A DNA stretch of 64,000 bases from Piezodorus guildinii (lineage: Eukaryota; Arthropoda; Insecta; Hemiptera; Pentatomidae). The stretch lies in assembly GCA_023052935.1 (NCBI GenBank), contig CM041297.1, positions 6,004,280 through 6,068,279 on the forward strand, given 5' to 3'. The notes beneath the pieces were generated by a model, which worked only from the letters and a program-made list of their open reading frames with translations, did not search any database and was not told the DNA's origin. Position numbers and translations under genes: made by a program. Below, piece after piece: positions 42,554 through 53,694 of the stretch. How positions within the stretch are numbered: position 1 is the stretch's first letter; each line of letters starts with the position of its first letter.

Positions 42554-44072
42554 CACTCCTCCAACAATTACTTTATACAATAAAGCATTAAATTTCCATG
42601 ACCACTGTACCTTCTTAGGATTAGCAGTCGATTCGAAACTCACATGGAAAAAGCATATCATGAAACTGAAGGATAGCTGCTCACAACGATTAAATGTAAT
42701 GAAAGTACTAGCTGGCACTAGCTGGGGAGCGGACAGATCGAGATTACTCGAAATATACCAATCTATAATACGATCAAAGCTGGATTACGCAAGTCTCATA
42801 TATGCCTCTGCAAGATTTAGTCTCCTCACACAGCTCGATACAGTACACCACAACGGAATAAGGATAGCAACAGGAGCCTTTAGAACGAGTCCGATCCTTA
42901 GCTTATGCGCTGAATCCGGTATACCACCCCTTACATTTCGAAGGCATCAACTAGCCATAAACTACTTAACAAACCTTGCAACACAACCAACAAACCCAGC
43001 TTTCCAATACGCATTTAGACCGAAATATCAACAACTTTACAGCAACAACCCATCAAAACCAGCACCCTTATCAATGAGATATAGACGAATCATAGAAGAA
43101 ATAGATCAAATATATATACGAAACCCAGAAACCCTAACCCCACCATGGATCTATGCAGTACCACGAATCAATATGACGCTACTCCGATTCAGGAAGAAAA
43201 CCACACCACCATATATACTACATGAGAAATTCCAAGATATAATAAATAAGAATAGAAACGCAACTTTTCTCTATACGGATGGCTCCAAAATGAACGACAA
43301 TATTGGCTCGGCAGTTGTTACATCTGAACAAACTTTTAAATACAAACTACCACCTCATTGCAGCATCTTCACAGCTGAACTTTCTGCTCTATCATATGCA
43401 CTTCACCATATAATGTCAAAAGAGGGAGACAAATATATAGTTTGCAGTGACTCTCTCCCAGCACTACAAAGCCTACTGGAACTATACAGCGATCACCCAT
43501 TGGTCACCAAAATCCACGAATATCTTAATATCCTCAAAACACTCAAAAAAGATGTCGGATTCCTCTGGACCCCTTCCCACGTGGGGATTAAATACAACGA
43601 GATAGCTGACAAATCAGCAAAAGAAGCCGCACTTAGTAAACAAGATATCGTTCCAGTTGCCATTAAAGCCGACATTAAAATATGGTTACGCTCGGATACT
43701 AAAGCTGATTGGCAAAGGATGTGGGACACCGTAGATAATAACAAGCTAAAGGAGATAAAACCAGATACACACCGATGGAAGACTTCAGTGAGAGCAACAC
43801 GGAGAGAAGAAACTGCTCTAACAAGATTAAGAATAGGCCACTCAAGACTCACTCATATTCATCTCATCACGAAAGACCCACAACCAATATGCAATAGATG
43901 TCAGACAACCATAACCGTCAAACATATCATAGAGGAATGCCCGGATTACGAAAGTCTTATGCAGGAGTACAAGCTTGGCCGAGCTCTCAAAGAGTCACTT
44001 TTGGACTGCGAAGATGTCATAACCAGACTGATCAGATTCCTAAAAGAAACCAAATTAATTAAAGCGCTCTAG
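42546..44072 (+). CDS. LINE ORF2, second part: RT thumb, RNase H, C-terminal zinc motif
   Basis: Continuation of ORF2 in the +1 frame after the A7 run (frame open from 42489 to 44072). It starts within the RT thumb/connection (FLGLAVDSKLTWKKH, then the SIIRSKLDYAS block). An RNase H domain follows with all four acidic positions: FLYTDGS, FTAELSALSYAL, CSDSLPALQSL, and FLWTPSHVGIKYNEIADKSA. The end has LRIGHSRLTH and CNRCQ...KHIIEECP, a CX2C...HX4C cluster. RNase H removes the RNA strand after first-strand synthesis. One extra A (or a missing base) separates it from the first part; without it ORF2 would be complete. Confidence 0.9.
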   Translation, partial: QPSTPPTITLYNKALNFHDHCTFLGLAVDSKLTWKKHIMKLKDSCSQRLNVMKVLAGTSWGADRSRLLEIYQSIIRSKLDYASLIYASARFSLLTQLDTVHHNGIRIATGAFRTSPILSLCAESGIPPLTFRRHQLAINYLTNLATQPTNPAFQYAFRPKYQQLYSNNPSKPAPLSMRYRRIIEEIDQIYIRNPETLTPPWIYAVPRINMTLLRFRKKTTPPYILHEKFQDIINKNRNATFLYTDGSKMNDNIGSAVVTSEQTFKYKLPPHCSIFTAELSALSYALHHIMSKEGDKYIVCSDSLPALQSLLELYSDHPLVTKIHEYLNILKTLKKDVGFLWTPSHVGIKYNEIADKSAKEAALSKQDIVPVAIKADIKIWLRSDTKADWQRMWDTVDNNKLKEIKPDTHRWKTSVRATRREETALTRLRIGHSRLTHIHLITKDPQPICNRCQTTITVKHIIEECPDYESLMQEYKLGRALKESLLDCEDVITRLIRFLKETKLIKAL

Positions 44073-44135
44073 CCTCTAGGTGGCTTAATGGCTAACATTG
44101 TTCTGTTTTACAATTGTAGTACTTATAAGTAACGT

Positions 44136-44222
<87 letters not shown>
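44073..44222 (+). mobile_element. 3' UTR and tail of the LINE
   Basis: A very short 3' UTR (about 68 bases), 60 consecutive A from 44141, then (TA)n. Confidence 0.85.
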
Positions 44223-44223
<1 letters not shown>

Positions 44224-44311
44224 AATAAAAATAAAAAAAATAAATAAAAAATAATATAAAAATAAAAAAAATAAATAAAAAAATAATAAAAAATATATAT
44301 CTATATATATA

Positions 44312-44359
<48 letters not shown>

Positions 44360-44440
44360 TGTGTGTGTGTGTGTATGGATATGTATGTGTGTGTTTGTAT
44401 GTGTGTGTGTGTTTGTGTGTATATATGTATATGTATATTT
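44223..44440. repeat. A-rich, (TA)n and (GT)n low-complexity block
   Basis: A-rich imperfect repeats, a second long A-run (about 44315-44356) and a (TG)n tract (44359-44422). It may be post-insertion expansion of the LINE tail. Confidence 0.9.
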
Positions 44441-44765
44441 TTAGTTAATCTGTATGCAAGCTATATAACTTCAATTTTATAAAGGGAAAACATATTTTGA
44501 TTGTTAAAATAAAATTCACACCACCTAATTTACCAAACAATTAGTATATGGCGTAAAAAACCGCGCAGTTAAAAACGCCTAATCATCATTCCTAATCCTA
44601 TATTTCCTGAAATTTAAGTTATAGTAATTAAATATAAGTCGTATATGTATTTTGATGTAAAATTATGCGGGCTCTAATTTCATATTAGTGATTGAAAGTC
44701 TGAAAGGGCTCATATACCAAAACAGCATTAATAATTTTCTAGATTTAATTTTTTCCCCAAAAAAT
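44441..44765. other. Non-coding stretch
   Basis: Nothing recognised. Confidence 0.35.
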
Positions 44766-44779
44766 AATTTTAGTAATAT

Positions 44780-45853
44780 TTTTTTTTTTTTATTTATTTA
44801 TAGTAATTTACAACTGTACTAAAGAATACAATAAGTAAATATGTAGAATGAATATAAAAAGTCATGAAAATGTCTTGAGAAAGAACCACCCAGTGGTAGC
44901 ACTTCACTAACTATTTTAATACAGTAGGTCCCGAGGCCACCTTCTTTTCAGTCGCCTTGGAGGGTTATCAGGGATATCTGAGGAAGATAAATTACGGACA
45001 AGTGGGTTTGTATGTGCAGGGAGTTTAGAATGGAAAGAGGAGTATCTATCACGGGCTATGTCTGCAACAAATGGGATGTTTAGGTCATTATGGAGGATTT
45101 CATTTGTGACAAAATAAGGAGCATTCAGGATTTTGTGAAGGATTTTGGATTGTAAGGACTGGATGCGGGAGGAATTAGATGGTTTCGTAGAGCCCCAAAG
45201 CTCGATTCCATATGTCCAAATAGGTCTGATAATTGTGATATAGATGAGTCTTTTGTAATGTACTGGAAGTTTTGAGCGTTTGTCTAGTAAGTGTTGTAGT
45301 AATCGATATCTTCGAGCAGTTTCTTGTCGTTTCAGTCTTGTGTGAGGATTCCAAGTAAGGCGCTTGTCAAGATGGAGACCTAGGTATCGGATTTGTTCTA
45401 CAGAAGTAAGGGTATTGTTATTAAAGGATACTGGGGGGCAGGAAGTCATCGGTTTGCGACGAAGGGTAAAGGTGATTTGGTGGGATTTGTTGGGATTTAT
45501 TTTAATCCTCCAATTTTGACACCATTCTTCAATGGCTTTGATGTGGGACAGAAGGGTTTGGGATGCAGTAGTTGGATCATTATGGACTGATAAGACACAC
45601 GTGTCATCAGCATAAGTATTGAGGACAGTGCGAGGATGGAGTGGAATGTCAGCTGTATAAAGGGAGTAGAGGATAGGACCTAAGATACTACCTTGAGGCA
45701 CTCCAGCAGATAGGGAAAATGTGGATGAGTAGGAAAAGTTGTGGTTTACCTTAAAGGTTCTGCCAGTAAGGTAGGAACGCATTAATAGGAAATATGTAGG
45801 GTTGAGGAATTGACGGAGTTTGTAAAGCAGTCCCTGGTGCCAGACTCGATCAA
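44780..45853 (-). mobile_element. Jockey-type LINE, 5' truncated, best-preserved copy
   Basis: 1.07 kb on the minus strand with 3' UTR and poly(A) (T-run 44780-44791). Flanked by a perfect 14-base target duplication, aattttagtaatat, at 44766-44779 and 45854-45867. The copy starts inside the RT domain. Confidence 0.95.
44916..45853 (-). pseudogene. Jockey-type reverse transcriptase, C-terminal two-thirds, frame intact
   Basis: The frame is open from the truncation point: the first residues read FDRVWHQGLLYKLRQFL (RT motif with a catalytic Asp) upstream of the first ATG at 45782. Then follow LSAGVPQGSILGPILYSLY, NTYADDTCVLS (catalytic YADD), INPNKSHQITFTLRRK, VEQIRYLGLHLDKRLTWNPH, a thumb, and the usual PRRLKRRWPRDLLY end. 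No stops or shifts occur over about 310 codons, so the insertion is recent. The endonuclease and N-terminal RT are missing, and no RNase H is present, as expected for Jockey. Confidence 0.93.
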
Positions 45854-45967
45854 AATTTTAGTAATATAGATGTGTTATTTACCGTTTGAAAGTTTAAAAT
45901 TGTAGACAAAATGTTATCTAACATATTGCAGTGATGTTTGAGATGTTAAGAAAAAACTTTTTTTTAT

Positions 45968-46255
45968 GGGGTTACCTGTAGCATGGTGGTTAGCATAACA
46001 GCCTCCTATGCCAAAGGTTCCGGGTTCAAACCCGTAGGTGGTATCTAGGATTTTTTTAATGGGAGAAAAACTCCTTAGTTATGCCGTCTTTCGGAGGGGG
46101 ACGTTAAAAGGTGGTCCCAAGCCTGTGCGATGTCAGGTACCCGTTAAAGATCCCTGTCCTAATTAAACCTTGATAGGCAAAATTTAGGACTCCCACTGTA
46201 GTATCGTCCAATTAGCCACAGCAGCATAAAGGGACGTTAAATAAATAAACAAACA
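45968..46255 (+). mobile_element. SINE-B copy 10
   Basis: Full length, head 'ggggttacctgtagcatggt', B-box GGGTTCAAACCCG, tail 'aaataaataaacaaac'. Target duplication aactttttttttat-like at 45955-45967 versus 46256-46268 (12 of 13 identical). It abuts, and probably split, a decayed mariner. Confidence 0.92.
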
Positions 46256-46268
46256 AACTTTATTTTAT

Positions 46269-46919
46269 CAAAATCCGCTAGAAACATTTGCAAGGCGTTT
46301 GGGAAAGGGAGTGTTAATGAACGGACCATTCGCCGTTGGTTTGCTTTCAGCTGGGGATACCGACTTGAAATACTTGCCCTGAGGAAGACCTCCGTCCGTA
46401 ATAGACAACGATGTCCTCAAACATACAGTTGAAGGAAACCCCTACCAAACAGTTAAAGGACTGTCAGCACAACTAAATGCAAGTGCATCTACCGTTTCCA
46501 GAAATTTAAAGAGTATTGGGAAAGTAAATAGGCTTGATACATGGGTACCTCATGATCTCACTGAGCGGCAGCAAGACCCCATGTTTCAAAACATACCGTG
46601 GAGTAAATTGAAAGAACTGGGCTACGAAGTTCTTCCGCACCCACCATATTCTCCCGACTTGCCTGCAACAGATTACCACCTGTTCAGGAATTAAAAACTT
46701 TTTTAAAATGATGATCGAGTGAAAACTGCGTTTTCAGATTTTGATTCACTTTAAAGCTCAGAGTTTTTCAGTTCGGGGATAAAAAAGTTGGTGTCACGTT
46801 GGGAAAAATGTGTAGAAAAAGAAGGTAAATACTTCGAATAAAATTATCTTGTTTTCATATCGTATTTTTAATAAAAATCCTTTACCTTGAAAACGGACAT
46901 TTCATGTGACACAACCCAA
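46269..46919 (+). pseudogene. Decayed mariner transposase (second family)
   Basis: Recognisable pieces in order: an HTH piece (KSARNICKAFGKGSVNERTI), a WVPHDLTERQ motif (about 46543), KLKELGYEVLPHPPYSPDLPATDYHLF, and a C-terminus with WEKCVEKEGKYFE. Between WVPH and the PYSPDL block the catalytic core with the first Asp and HDNARPH is deleted, and several frameshifts are present. The right end is an inverted-terminus-like 'gtgacacaacccaa' followed by TA at 46920-46921. The left end is lost at the SINE insertion. A 3' fragment of the same family lies at 30.0 kb. Confidence 0.88.
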
Positions 46920-46924
46920 TACAT

Positions 46925-47240
46925 TAGAACAGTATTATAGGTGTATGATATACCGTTGGAAAGGTAAAGGTTTTAGAAAAAATATTATCTCATACACAAA
47001 GTTCTAAAAGGTAACGTAAAATGAACATAACATTAGTTTATTACTGATTATTATACATAACAAATTTATGTAGTTATATTGTTTAATATAAATCATATTT
47101 TTTAACAAAACATAATAGACCTTTTATTTATATTAACATTTAAGTTTTTCAACTTTAAGTTCATTTTATAGCTCTTGGTTCAATTTCAAGAACAGCAGAG
47201 GTAAGTAAAAGTCGTGTGTTTCCCGCACCGGATTTTTTAT
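46925..47240 (-). repeat. REP-1 copy i (5' part)
   Basis: 'gtatgatataccgttggaaa' block through to the reversed 5' tip 'cgcaccggatttttt'. Confidence 0.8.
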
Positions 47241-47302
47241 TTAATCTGTGAGTGAGAATAGTTTTTATTATAGTGGATGTGATTAGTTGACCGTTGAGAA
47301 TT

Positions 47303-47410
47303 ACTGGAAGGAATTAGTCCGGGTGGCGGTCATTAAATGAAACAACTAAATACTTTCAACTATTTAGTTGTTTCATTTAATGACCGCCACCGGGACTAAT
47401 TTCTTCCAGT
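47303..47410. repeat. Penelope-type terminal palindrome (minimal)
   Basis: Two ~50-base arms (47303-47351, 47361-47410) with a 9-base loop. Each is the terminal block found at the ends of the fold-back at 28189-28845 ('actggaaggaattagtccgg', 'ggcggtcattaaatgaaac'). It appears to be a fold-back reduced to its two tips. Confidence 0.8.
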
Positions 47411-47821
47411 TTTTATTATAGTTTTATTTTAGAATGAAAGATCACTTTTGACAAAATAAAAAATATTATGTTATTGGAATTGTTCTGTTACTACTTCCTT
47501 CGCTATTACTATCGTGATAGTACTCTCACTTTCCTGCGTTGCCCTTAACCCTGACAGGTAAGACAGTAAACAGGACCCCCAGTTAATTAGCTCTGAGAAC
47601 ACCTGGTGCTCTAGACCCAACTAGTTTCCTCTCAGCCAGGTTCTAAACTATAACTTAGCCAACCTAATAGTCCTAATTCCTAACTGACTCAAATTATAGT
47701 CTTCCATTCTGCCTCTAACTGTCTCTGAAACTAGGGTCTATTACCGGATCGTCTCTACCTGTCTACCGTCAGGTAAACCCTTTGGTAACAGTAATAAAAA
47801 AAAAAAAAAAAAAAAAAAAAG

Positions 47822-47891
<70 letters not shown>
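47411..47891. other. Unique stretch, then (A)n and (TA)n
   Basis: Less AT-rich unique sequence at 47480-47790 with no open frame. An A-run (47797-47820) and (TA)n (47822-47891) border the palindrome. Confidence 0.4.
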
Positions 47892-47894
<3 letters not shown>

Positions 47895-49544
47895 TTTGTG
47901 TTGTTCTTAGGTTGCAGTCAATGAATAAACAATTTTATCTATGCGACGTTTCGAGAATTTATTGTTCTCATAATCATGCCTTAACAGTGGAAAAAAAACA
48001 GAACATTAATATTATTGTACAATAATTAATATATGATGTTATTGTTAGAGATATAAAAAAGAGTACATTGAACAATGAATATTAATACAGTAGGTACATA
48101 GATATTTTAAATTAGGATTTACATTAAAGATATTATTATAAAATTACTTACAATTTTGGACAAAATAGTGTCTTAATTAGGCATGTTAAGCCTACAAGCT
48201 TTGAAAGAACACTGAAAAAATAAAAAAGGAATCGTTCAAGTATGGATGATTTTCCAGGAATTTATGATGACGTCAGGTGTCTGGGGTATTCTCCCTCCTA
48301 TTGTTGAGTTGTTTTCGTTTTATTTCCTATTATTATTAAGACGTTTATTTTATTTTTTTTTAAATTTTAATATGTGTTTATCAAATTCGAGTAACATGCA
48401 TTTAGGTTTTGGACATCCGATTTTTTATTTATGGCGCGATTTTTATATTTCTCTATGGTAATCATTTCTTTAAAATTTCGTTTGAAGCTGTTTTTTTCAT
48501 AATGAATAATTTTCGGTGAGTGAAATTTAAATGAATGTCCCGTTTTTCTGAAATGAGTAGTGAGGGCAGTTTGGTCAGGTTTATTTGGGTCTTTTTTAAT
48601 TGAAGTGCAGCTATATTTGTGTTGGTATACTCTCCTTTTTAAATATTGTTCCGATGTTCCAAAATAAGACTTTCATTTATTTATTTACAAAAACTAAAGA
48701 TTCCGACAAATTAGACCTTCAATCAAATGTAGTATACGAAATACCTTGTGAAGACAAATGCGGAAAGTCTTATTTTGGAACATCGGAACAATATTTAAAA
48801 AGGAGAGTATACCAACACAAATATAGCTGCACTTCAATTAAAAAAGACCCAAATAAACCTGACCAAACTGCCCTCACTACTCATTTCAGAAAAACGGGAC
48901 ATTCATTTAAATTTCACTCACCGAAAATTATTCATTATGAAAAAAACAGCTTCAAACGAAATTTTAAACAAATGATTACCATAGAGAAATATAAAAATCG
49001 CGCCATAAATAAAAAATCGGATGTCCAAAACCTAAATGCATGTTACTCGAATTTGATAAACACATATTAAAATTTAAAAAAAATAAAATAAACGTCTTAA
49101 TAATAATAGGAAATAAAACGAAAACAACTCAACAATAGGAGGGAGAATACCCCAGACACCTGACGTCATCATAAATTCCTGGAAAATCTTCCATACTTGA
49201 ACGATTCCTTTTTTATTTTTTCAGTGTTCTTTCAAAGCTTGTAGGCTTAACATGCCTAATTAAGACACTATTTTGTCCAAAATTGTAAGTAATTTTATAA
49301 TAATATCTTTAATGTAAATCCTAATTTAAAATATCTATGTACCTACTGTATTAATATTCATTGTTCAATGTACTCTTTTTTATATCTCTAACAATAACAT
49401 CATATATTAATTATTGTACAATAATATTAATGTTCTGTTTTTTTTCCACTGTTAAGGCATGATTATGAGAACAATAAATTCTCGAAACGTCGCATAGATA
49501 AAATTGTTTATTCATTGACTGCAACCTAAGAACAACACAAACTT
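47892..49544. mobile_element. Giant palindrome of two head-to-head Penelope-like 3' ends
   Basis: Arms 47892-48673 and 48764-49544 (about 780 bases each) are near-perfect inverted repeats around a 90-base unique spacer. Each arm runs from inside a GIY-YIG-type coding region outward through ~430 bases of 3' sequence to a hammerhead-like motif (minus 47943-47980; plus 49457-49493). Both ends abut (TA)n tracts. Inverted partial copies are common in Penelope elements, but arms this long and this similar imply recent formation or continued conversion. Confidence 0.9.
48684..49070 (+). pseudogene. Penelope-like GIY-YIG endonuclease domain (ORF C-terminus)
   Basis: About 128 residues to a natural stop: DLQSNVVYEIPCEDKCGKSYFGTS has the GIY (here VVY) and YIG (here YFG) positions with a CX3C between, followed by LKRRVYQHK (conserved Arg and His), then TALTTHFRKTGHSFKF, KIIHYEK, KRNFKQM and a DVQNLNACY ending. 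This is the EN(+) type C-terminus of Penelope-like retroelements, which cuts target DNA. The RT domain is absent. The frame's apparent start at 48600 lies in the inverted left arm and is artefactual. The left arm encodes the same C-terminal ~100 residues on the minus strand. Confidence 0.85.
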
Positions 49545-49575
49545 AAATTATCAACAGTCGAGAACTGATCAAACA

Positions 49576-49640
<65 letters not shown>

Positions 49641-50153
49641 AAATAATTTACTGTATTTGAAAAATTCAGAATCAAATCTTCTTACCTTGAGGCTAGGATT
49701 CCAACCAAGTCACATCTTACATCAGATCTGAAACAATAAAACAGCATAAAATTAAAAAATGAATAAATAAATACTGTATCTCTAAAGCTATTGGTCTCAG
49801 TCACCAAATTATATCACTTATAATAATTATATAGAAGTGTAATCTGTAGTAGTTTCATAATTTTTCCCTCGAAAATATAGTTTTGGAAAATTCAAACAAA
49901 AATATGGACTATGTACCTTAAGATACAATTTTTTTCAGGAAGTAAAATTCAGAATGAGATATACCAAGAACAATTATTAAAAGCTAGTTTATTTTTCCTT
50001 TAAAAGCTTTTAGCAAGTAAAAGCCTTTTTATATTAATTTTCAACAATTTTTTCAACCACTTTCATTATTTGTGAATGTGCTGTGATGACAAAAAATGTA
50101 AATCAAATCCTTATTATATTACTAATTTTTTTTATTTAATATCTCAAATCTTA
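49545..50153. other. (TA)n and non-coding stretch
   Basis: Contains 'tatcaacagtcgagaactga' beside the palindrome, which also flanks the Penelope copy at 32.6 kb, so the element proper may extend to about 49577. A (TA)n/(TATG)n microsatellite (49578-49640) and unremarkable AT-rich DNA follow. Confidence 0.45.
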
Positions 50154-50953
50154 TTGGGTTGATGCAAAATTAATGCAGGTTTCCTCTATTGCAATATCTT
50201 AATTCCAATTGTGTAAACAAAGCTAATCCTAACATTGATCATTATTATACCAAAACAAACCTTATCTAATACCCTCTCTTTCACCATGAATTTGTTTAGT
50301 AAAATCGTTTTGTTCAGTGTGTTCAAAGGTCTTGAATCGAAAATGTCAAAGTGCGATTTTCGTCAAATTTATTTTTACGAATTTAAATTAGGGCGCAGCG
50401 CTGCGCAAACGGCTCGTAATATTAATGAAGTGTGGGGTCAGGGGGCTATTAATGAGTGCACGGTGCAGCGTTGGTTCCAGAAGTTTCGCAGAGGAGATTT
50501 CGACCTCGAAGACAAGGCATGTCGGGGCCGTCATCTTGCACTGGACAACGACCACCTGAGGTCAAAAGTGGAAGAAGACCCAACCAAAACCACACGAGAA
50601 ATGGCGGCGGAACTCGGAACTCAAAAATTGCAACGTCTTTGCCCAGCATTGATGAATCGGAAGGGGCCGATCCTGCTCCACGATAACGCCAGACCACACG
50701 TTGCACAACCAACGCTTCGACGACTGCACGAGTTGGGCTACGAAGTTCTCCAACATCCGCCTTATTCACCTGACCTCTCTCCTACAGACTTCCACTTTTT
50801 CAGGCATCTGGACCACTTTTTGAGGGAGAAAAATTTTCAAAACCAGAACGACATTGAAAATTCTTTTCGTGATTTCATATATATGGTTAAAGTAAAGATA
50901 TGGCGTATTTACAATACCTACTAAAAACCTGCATTAATTTTGCATCAACCCAA
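50154..50953 (+). mobile_element. Mariner-type transposon, internally deleted, copy 2
   Basis: An 800-bp element with the same inverted termini as 7610-8512 and TA duplications at 50152-50153 and 50954-50955. It carries the same internal deletion junction plus a further ~99-base deletion near the 3' end of the frame. Confidence 0.95.
50286..50924 (+). pseudogene. Mariner transposase, doubly deleted
   Basis: Nearly identical to the frame at 7746-8435 through HTH, the deletion junction, LLHDNARPHVA and HPPYSPDLSPTDFHFF. The second deletion removes the native C-terminus, and the frame ends in terminus-derived residues instead. Two Ala/Cys-type changes (EDKACRGR versus EDKEGRGR) and a Gln-Leu/His-Leu change distinguish the copies. 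The first catalytic Asp region is absent. Confidence 0.9.
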
Positions 50954-50955
50954 TA

Positions 50956-51141
50956 CTACAGTTACAGGCTTCTTCACAACACAAGTTTTTAGCAAGGAAT
51001 TAAAATGGCTGCACTAAAATTATTGGCCAGAAAAATGTTTTACTCAAGGTTTTATATTTGGAAAAGAATAGAAAATAACTTAAAATAAAATGTTGAGCTG
51101 CAGCATTAATGAAAATTAGACTATTTCAAAAGGGTTGACCC

Positions 51142-51196
<55 letters not shown>
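50956..51196. other. Non-coding stretch with (TA)n
   Basis: Unrecognised sequence, then a (TA)n microsatellite at about 51143-51193. Confidence 0.4.
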
Positions 51197-51201
<5 letters not shown>

Positions 51202-51860
51202 TTTATTTTATTTTTTTTTTTTATTTTTTTTTTTTTCCCTTACATGGTAACCCCACATCTTAATGGTATACTACATGAATGATTATATGATTACATTACT
51301 TTACATATGAAAGTAGTATTACATTTAACAATTATTACAGAATAATGTTTCAAATAAAATAAAACAAAATAAATAAAGTAACTAAAATTAAATATAATAA
51401 ATTTAAAATAAAATTTTATTCAACAGAAGAGAATTACATACAGTGCCCATCTTTAGTCACTGATTCCAAGTCAATGTCTTTAATGAATTTAAGTCTGTCT
51501 TGAATTTAGAGAACGAATTTCGTTCCGTCTCTGGCCAGTTTCCATTTTTAAGTATTATATTTGTAATTAAATTAAATTTTTGTCAGGCAAAAATTTTTCA
51601 GTCATAAAATATATGTTTTAAATTTTGAATTTGTCCTTATTCGTCACATAAGTCTGTTTGTATTATGTTAAATCGTTTGAGATAATGTTTTGTGTTTCCG
51701 TGTTCTGTGATTAATTGTGTTAGTTTATAATCATTACTGTGTACAGATGCATAGCCGTGTAATGTTATGTTTGGTATAAATCTGTGTAAACTTGGAGACT
51801 TGGTAGAGGTCACCCACATCTGGTCCCATGCAACAAAATCAGATGTCATATATCTGATTA
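51197..51860 (-). pseudogene. LINE ORF2 C-terminal remnant (R1/Jockey-like group)
   Basis: Minus strand: poly(A)-like T-rich run at 51195-51236, ~200 bases of 3' sequence, then fragments reading toward higher coordinates. DYKLTQLITEHGNTKHYLKR followed by FNIIQTDLC resembles the conserved 'TQLLTGHG.F..YL.RF...D.P.C' block near the end of several insect non-LTR ORF2s. A WPETERNSF-type segment follows after stops. 5' truncated and disabled; the clade is uncertain. It is not closely related to the other LINEs here. Confidence 0.6.
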
Positions 51861-51888
51861 TATATATATATATATAACCTTTAAACAA

Positions 51889-52209
51889 AATTTTAATACA
51901 AAAATAAGTAAATGAACTGTTTCAATAATAAATTAAGCTATTTATGCTTTTTCCTAAAATGGATAAATCAGCTTTTAGAAATGAAGGACTCATATGTTGA
52001 CTCATGCCCTAGTTAGAAGCAAGTTATGCAGAAGAGATTCTAGATATTGATGTTATGCTGAGGCTTGCACCAAGTGCCGAGCTCTACACCCTATTACAAT
52101 TACTAAAGATGTCGTTAGAAAATGAGTTTGAGTTTCAGGATCCTTCTCGGAATGTTCTTCACGTTGAATAATATAGTTCAAGGTCTCCAATATAGTATAG
52201 TTTTATATT

Positions 52210-52298
<89 letters not shown>

Positions 52299-52689
52299 TT
52301 TGGTTTCCGCTAACTCATTCTAAACCAAAAGACGGATTTTCATACCGTTTTCACCATCATACAGGGGATTATTTCCTGAATGTATAAAAGTAAAAAACAT
52401 TTAATTTTAACTTTTTTTTGAAACAGGAAAAATAAATTTTCTGTAACCAAGTCATAAAAAAAGTATTCCTGATATGTAAGTAGTAATATAGACATATAAC
52501 ATACCGTTGGAAAGCGAAAGATTTTAGAAAAATGAATATGCAATGAATAAAATCGTACAAATTTATATAAAGTTGTTGTAAACCTATAAAAATTATGAAC
52601 GTATTTTATTGTTAAAGAGAGTGATTATCACCGTCCTCCAGGATCGTGCAAGTTATATTCTTCCATTTAATACGCAACATTTTATAAAA
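51889..52689. other. Non-coding stretch with (TA)n(GA)n microsatellite
   Basis: A compound (TA)n(GA)n microsatellite at about 52213-52294. No gene recognised on either side. 52490-52560 resembles REP-1 ('ataccgttggaaagcg'). Confidence 0.45.
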
Positions 52690-53478
52690 AATATTACGTA
52701 CTATATTATGAGTCCAAATGACCAAGTCTGTGTGCAAAATGGTCTGTGTGTGTGGTAACTCACTGAAACTGAAATTTCATATTTAAGACAACTATACGCC
52801 CGAGATGTTACAGCAACTTTTTTATCAAAATCAGCTAACCAGAAGAACTACTTTATACTATGCATTTTGCACCTTTTTACGATTTTCTCAAAAATGACCC
52901 TAACGATTTTGAATTAACTCGCTATATCGATGTAAAATTTAACGGGTTTTAATATCGTGTAGTTTTCATTCTGATTAAAATGGTGTGACAGGGCTTAAAT
53001 GTCGATATTTCTTCCCTTAAAGTATCTTTAATTCTGTAGGTTTTATAAAAATAACTATATTATCTTTTTAGCAATGATAATTATCAGCTAAAAATGTAAT
53101 TTGAGCGAATTTGACATAGAACTAAAGGATAAAACTGAAAAAAATATTTGTTTTAATGCATTATTTTAAACATAAGAGCAGTAATATACATGTATGATAT
53201 ACCGTTGGAAAGCTAAAGATTTCAGAAAAAATATTATATTATACTCAAGCTTTTAAAATTTAATGAAGAGTGATGAAAAGCCGATAATATTAACTGATTA
53301 TTTTAGATAATAATATAATAGATTTTTTATTAAACACATGTTTCTATCAAAATTCAATTTAATTAATACTTTAATAGTTTCATTCTATTTCATCTCTAAC
53401 TGTATTTGAAAATTCTTTAATCGATTTTATCAACGGCGGTAAGTAAAAGTCGATTGTTGCTTTTTGCAACAGATTTTT
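52690..53478 (-). repeat. REP-1 copy j
   Basis: Nearly complete minus-strand copy; the 3' hairpin end is truncated, and the 5' tip is altered ('ttgcaacagatttttt'). Confidence 0.8.
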
Positions 53479-53694
53479 TTAAATAATAAAAATAAAATAC
53501 TATTTTTAAATTGCACTTAATAAATTAATATTTCTTCTTCGTAAACTTGAACTTGGACAAACTAGACGAAGTAATGAGATAAAGAGCAAGGCACGCGCCT
53601 TAGGACGGCAACTCTAACGACGGCCATTACGTAACACGTGCTTCGGCTAACTAGATCATGCCTTCTTTATATCGGATAGTAGTAGTTATAAAAA
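53479..53694. other. Short unique stretch
   Basis: Less AT-rich segment at 53565-53680; nothing recognised. Confidence 0.35.

Larger units (their letters stand above)
37908..44222 (+). mobile_element. Near full-length I-type non-LTR retrotransposon with three ORFs
   Basis: About 6.3 kb: 5' UTR (about 37908-38167), zinc-knuckle ORF1, an extra middle ORF, ORF2 with endonuclease, reverse transcriptase and RNase H, a short 3' UTR, a 60-base poly(A) (44141-44200) and (TA)n. All catalytic motifs are present; the only visible lesion is one frameshift in ORF2. RNase H plus ORF1 CCHC knuckles fit the I group better than Jockey or RTE. The A-rich plus strand is typical of LINEs. The low-complexity flanks prevent a confident target duplication. 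Confidence 0.9.
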
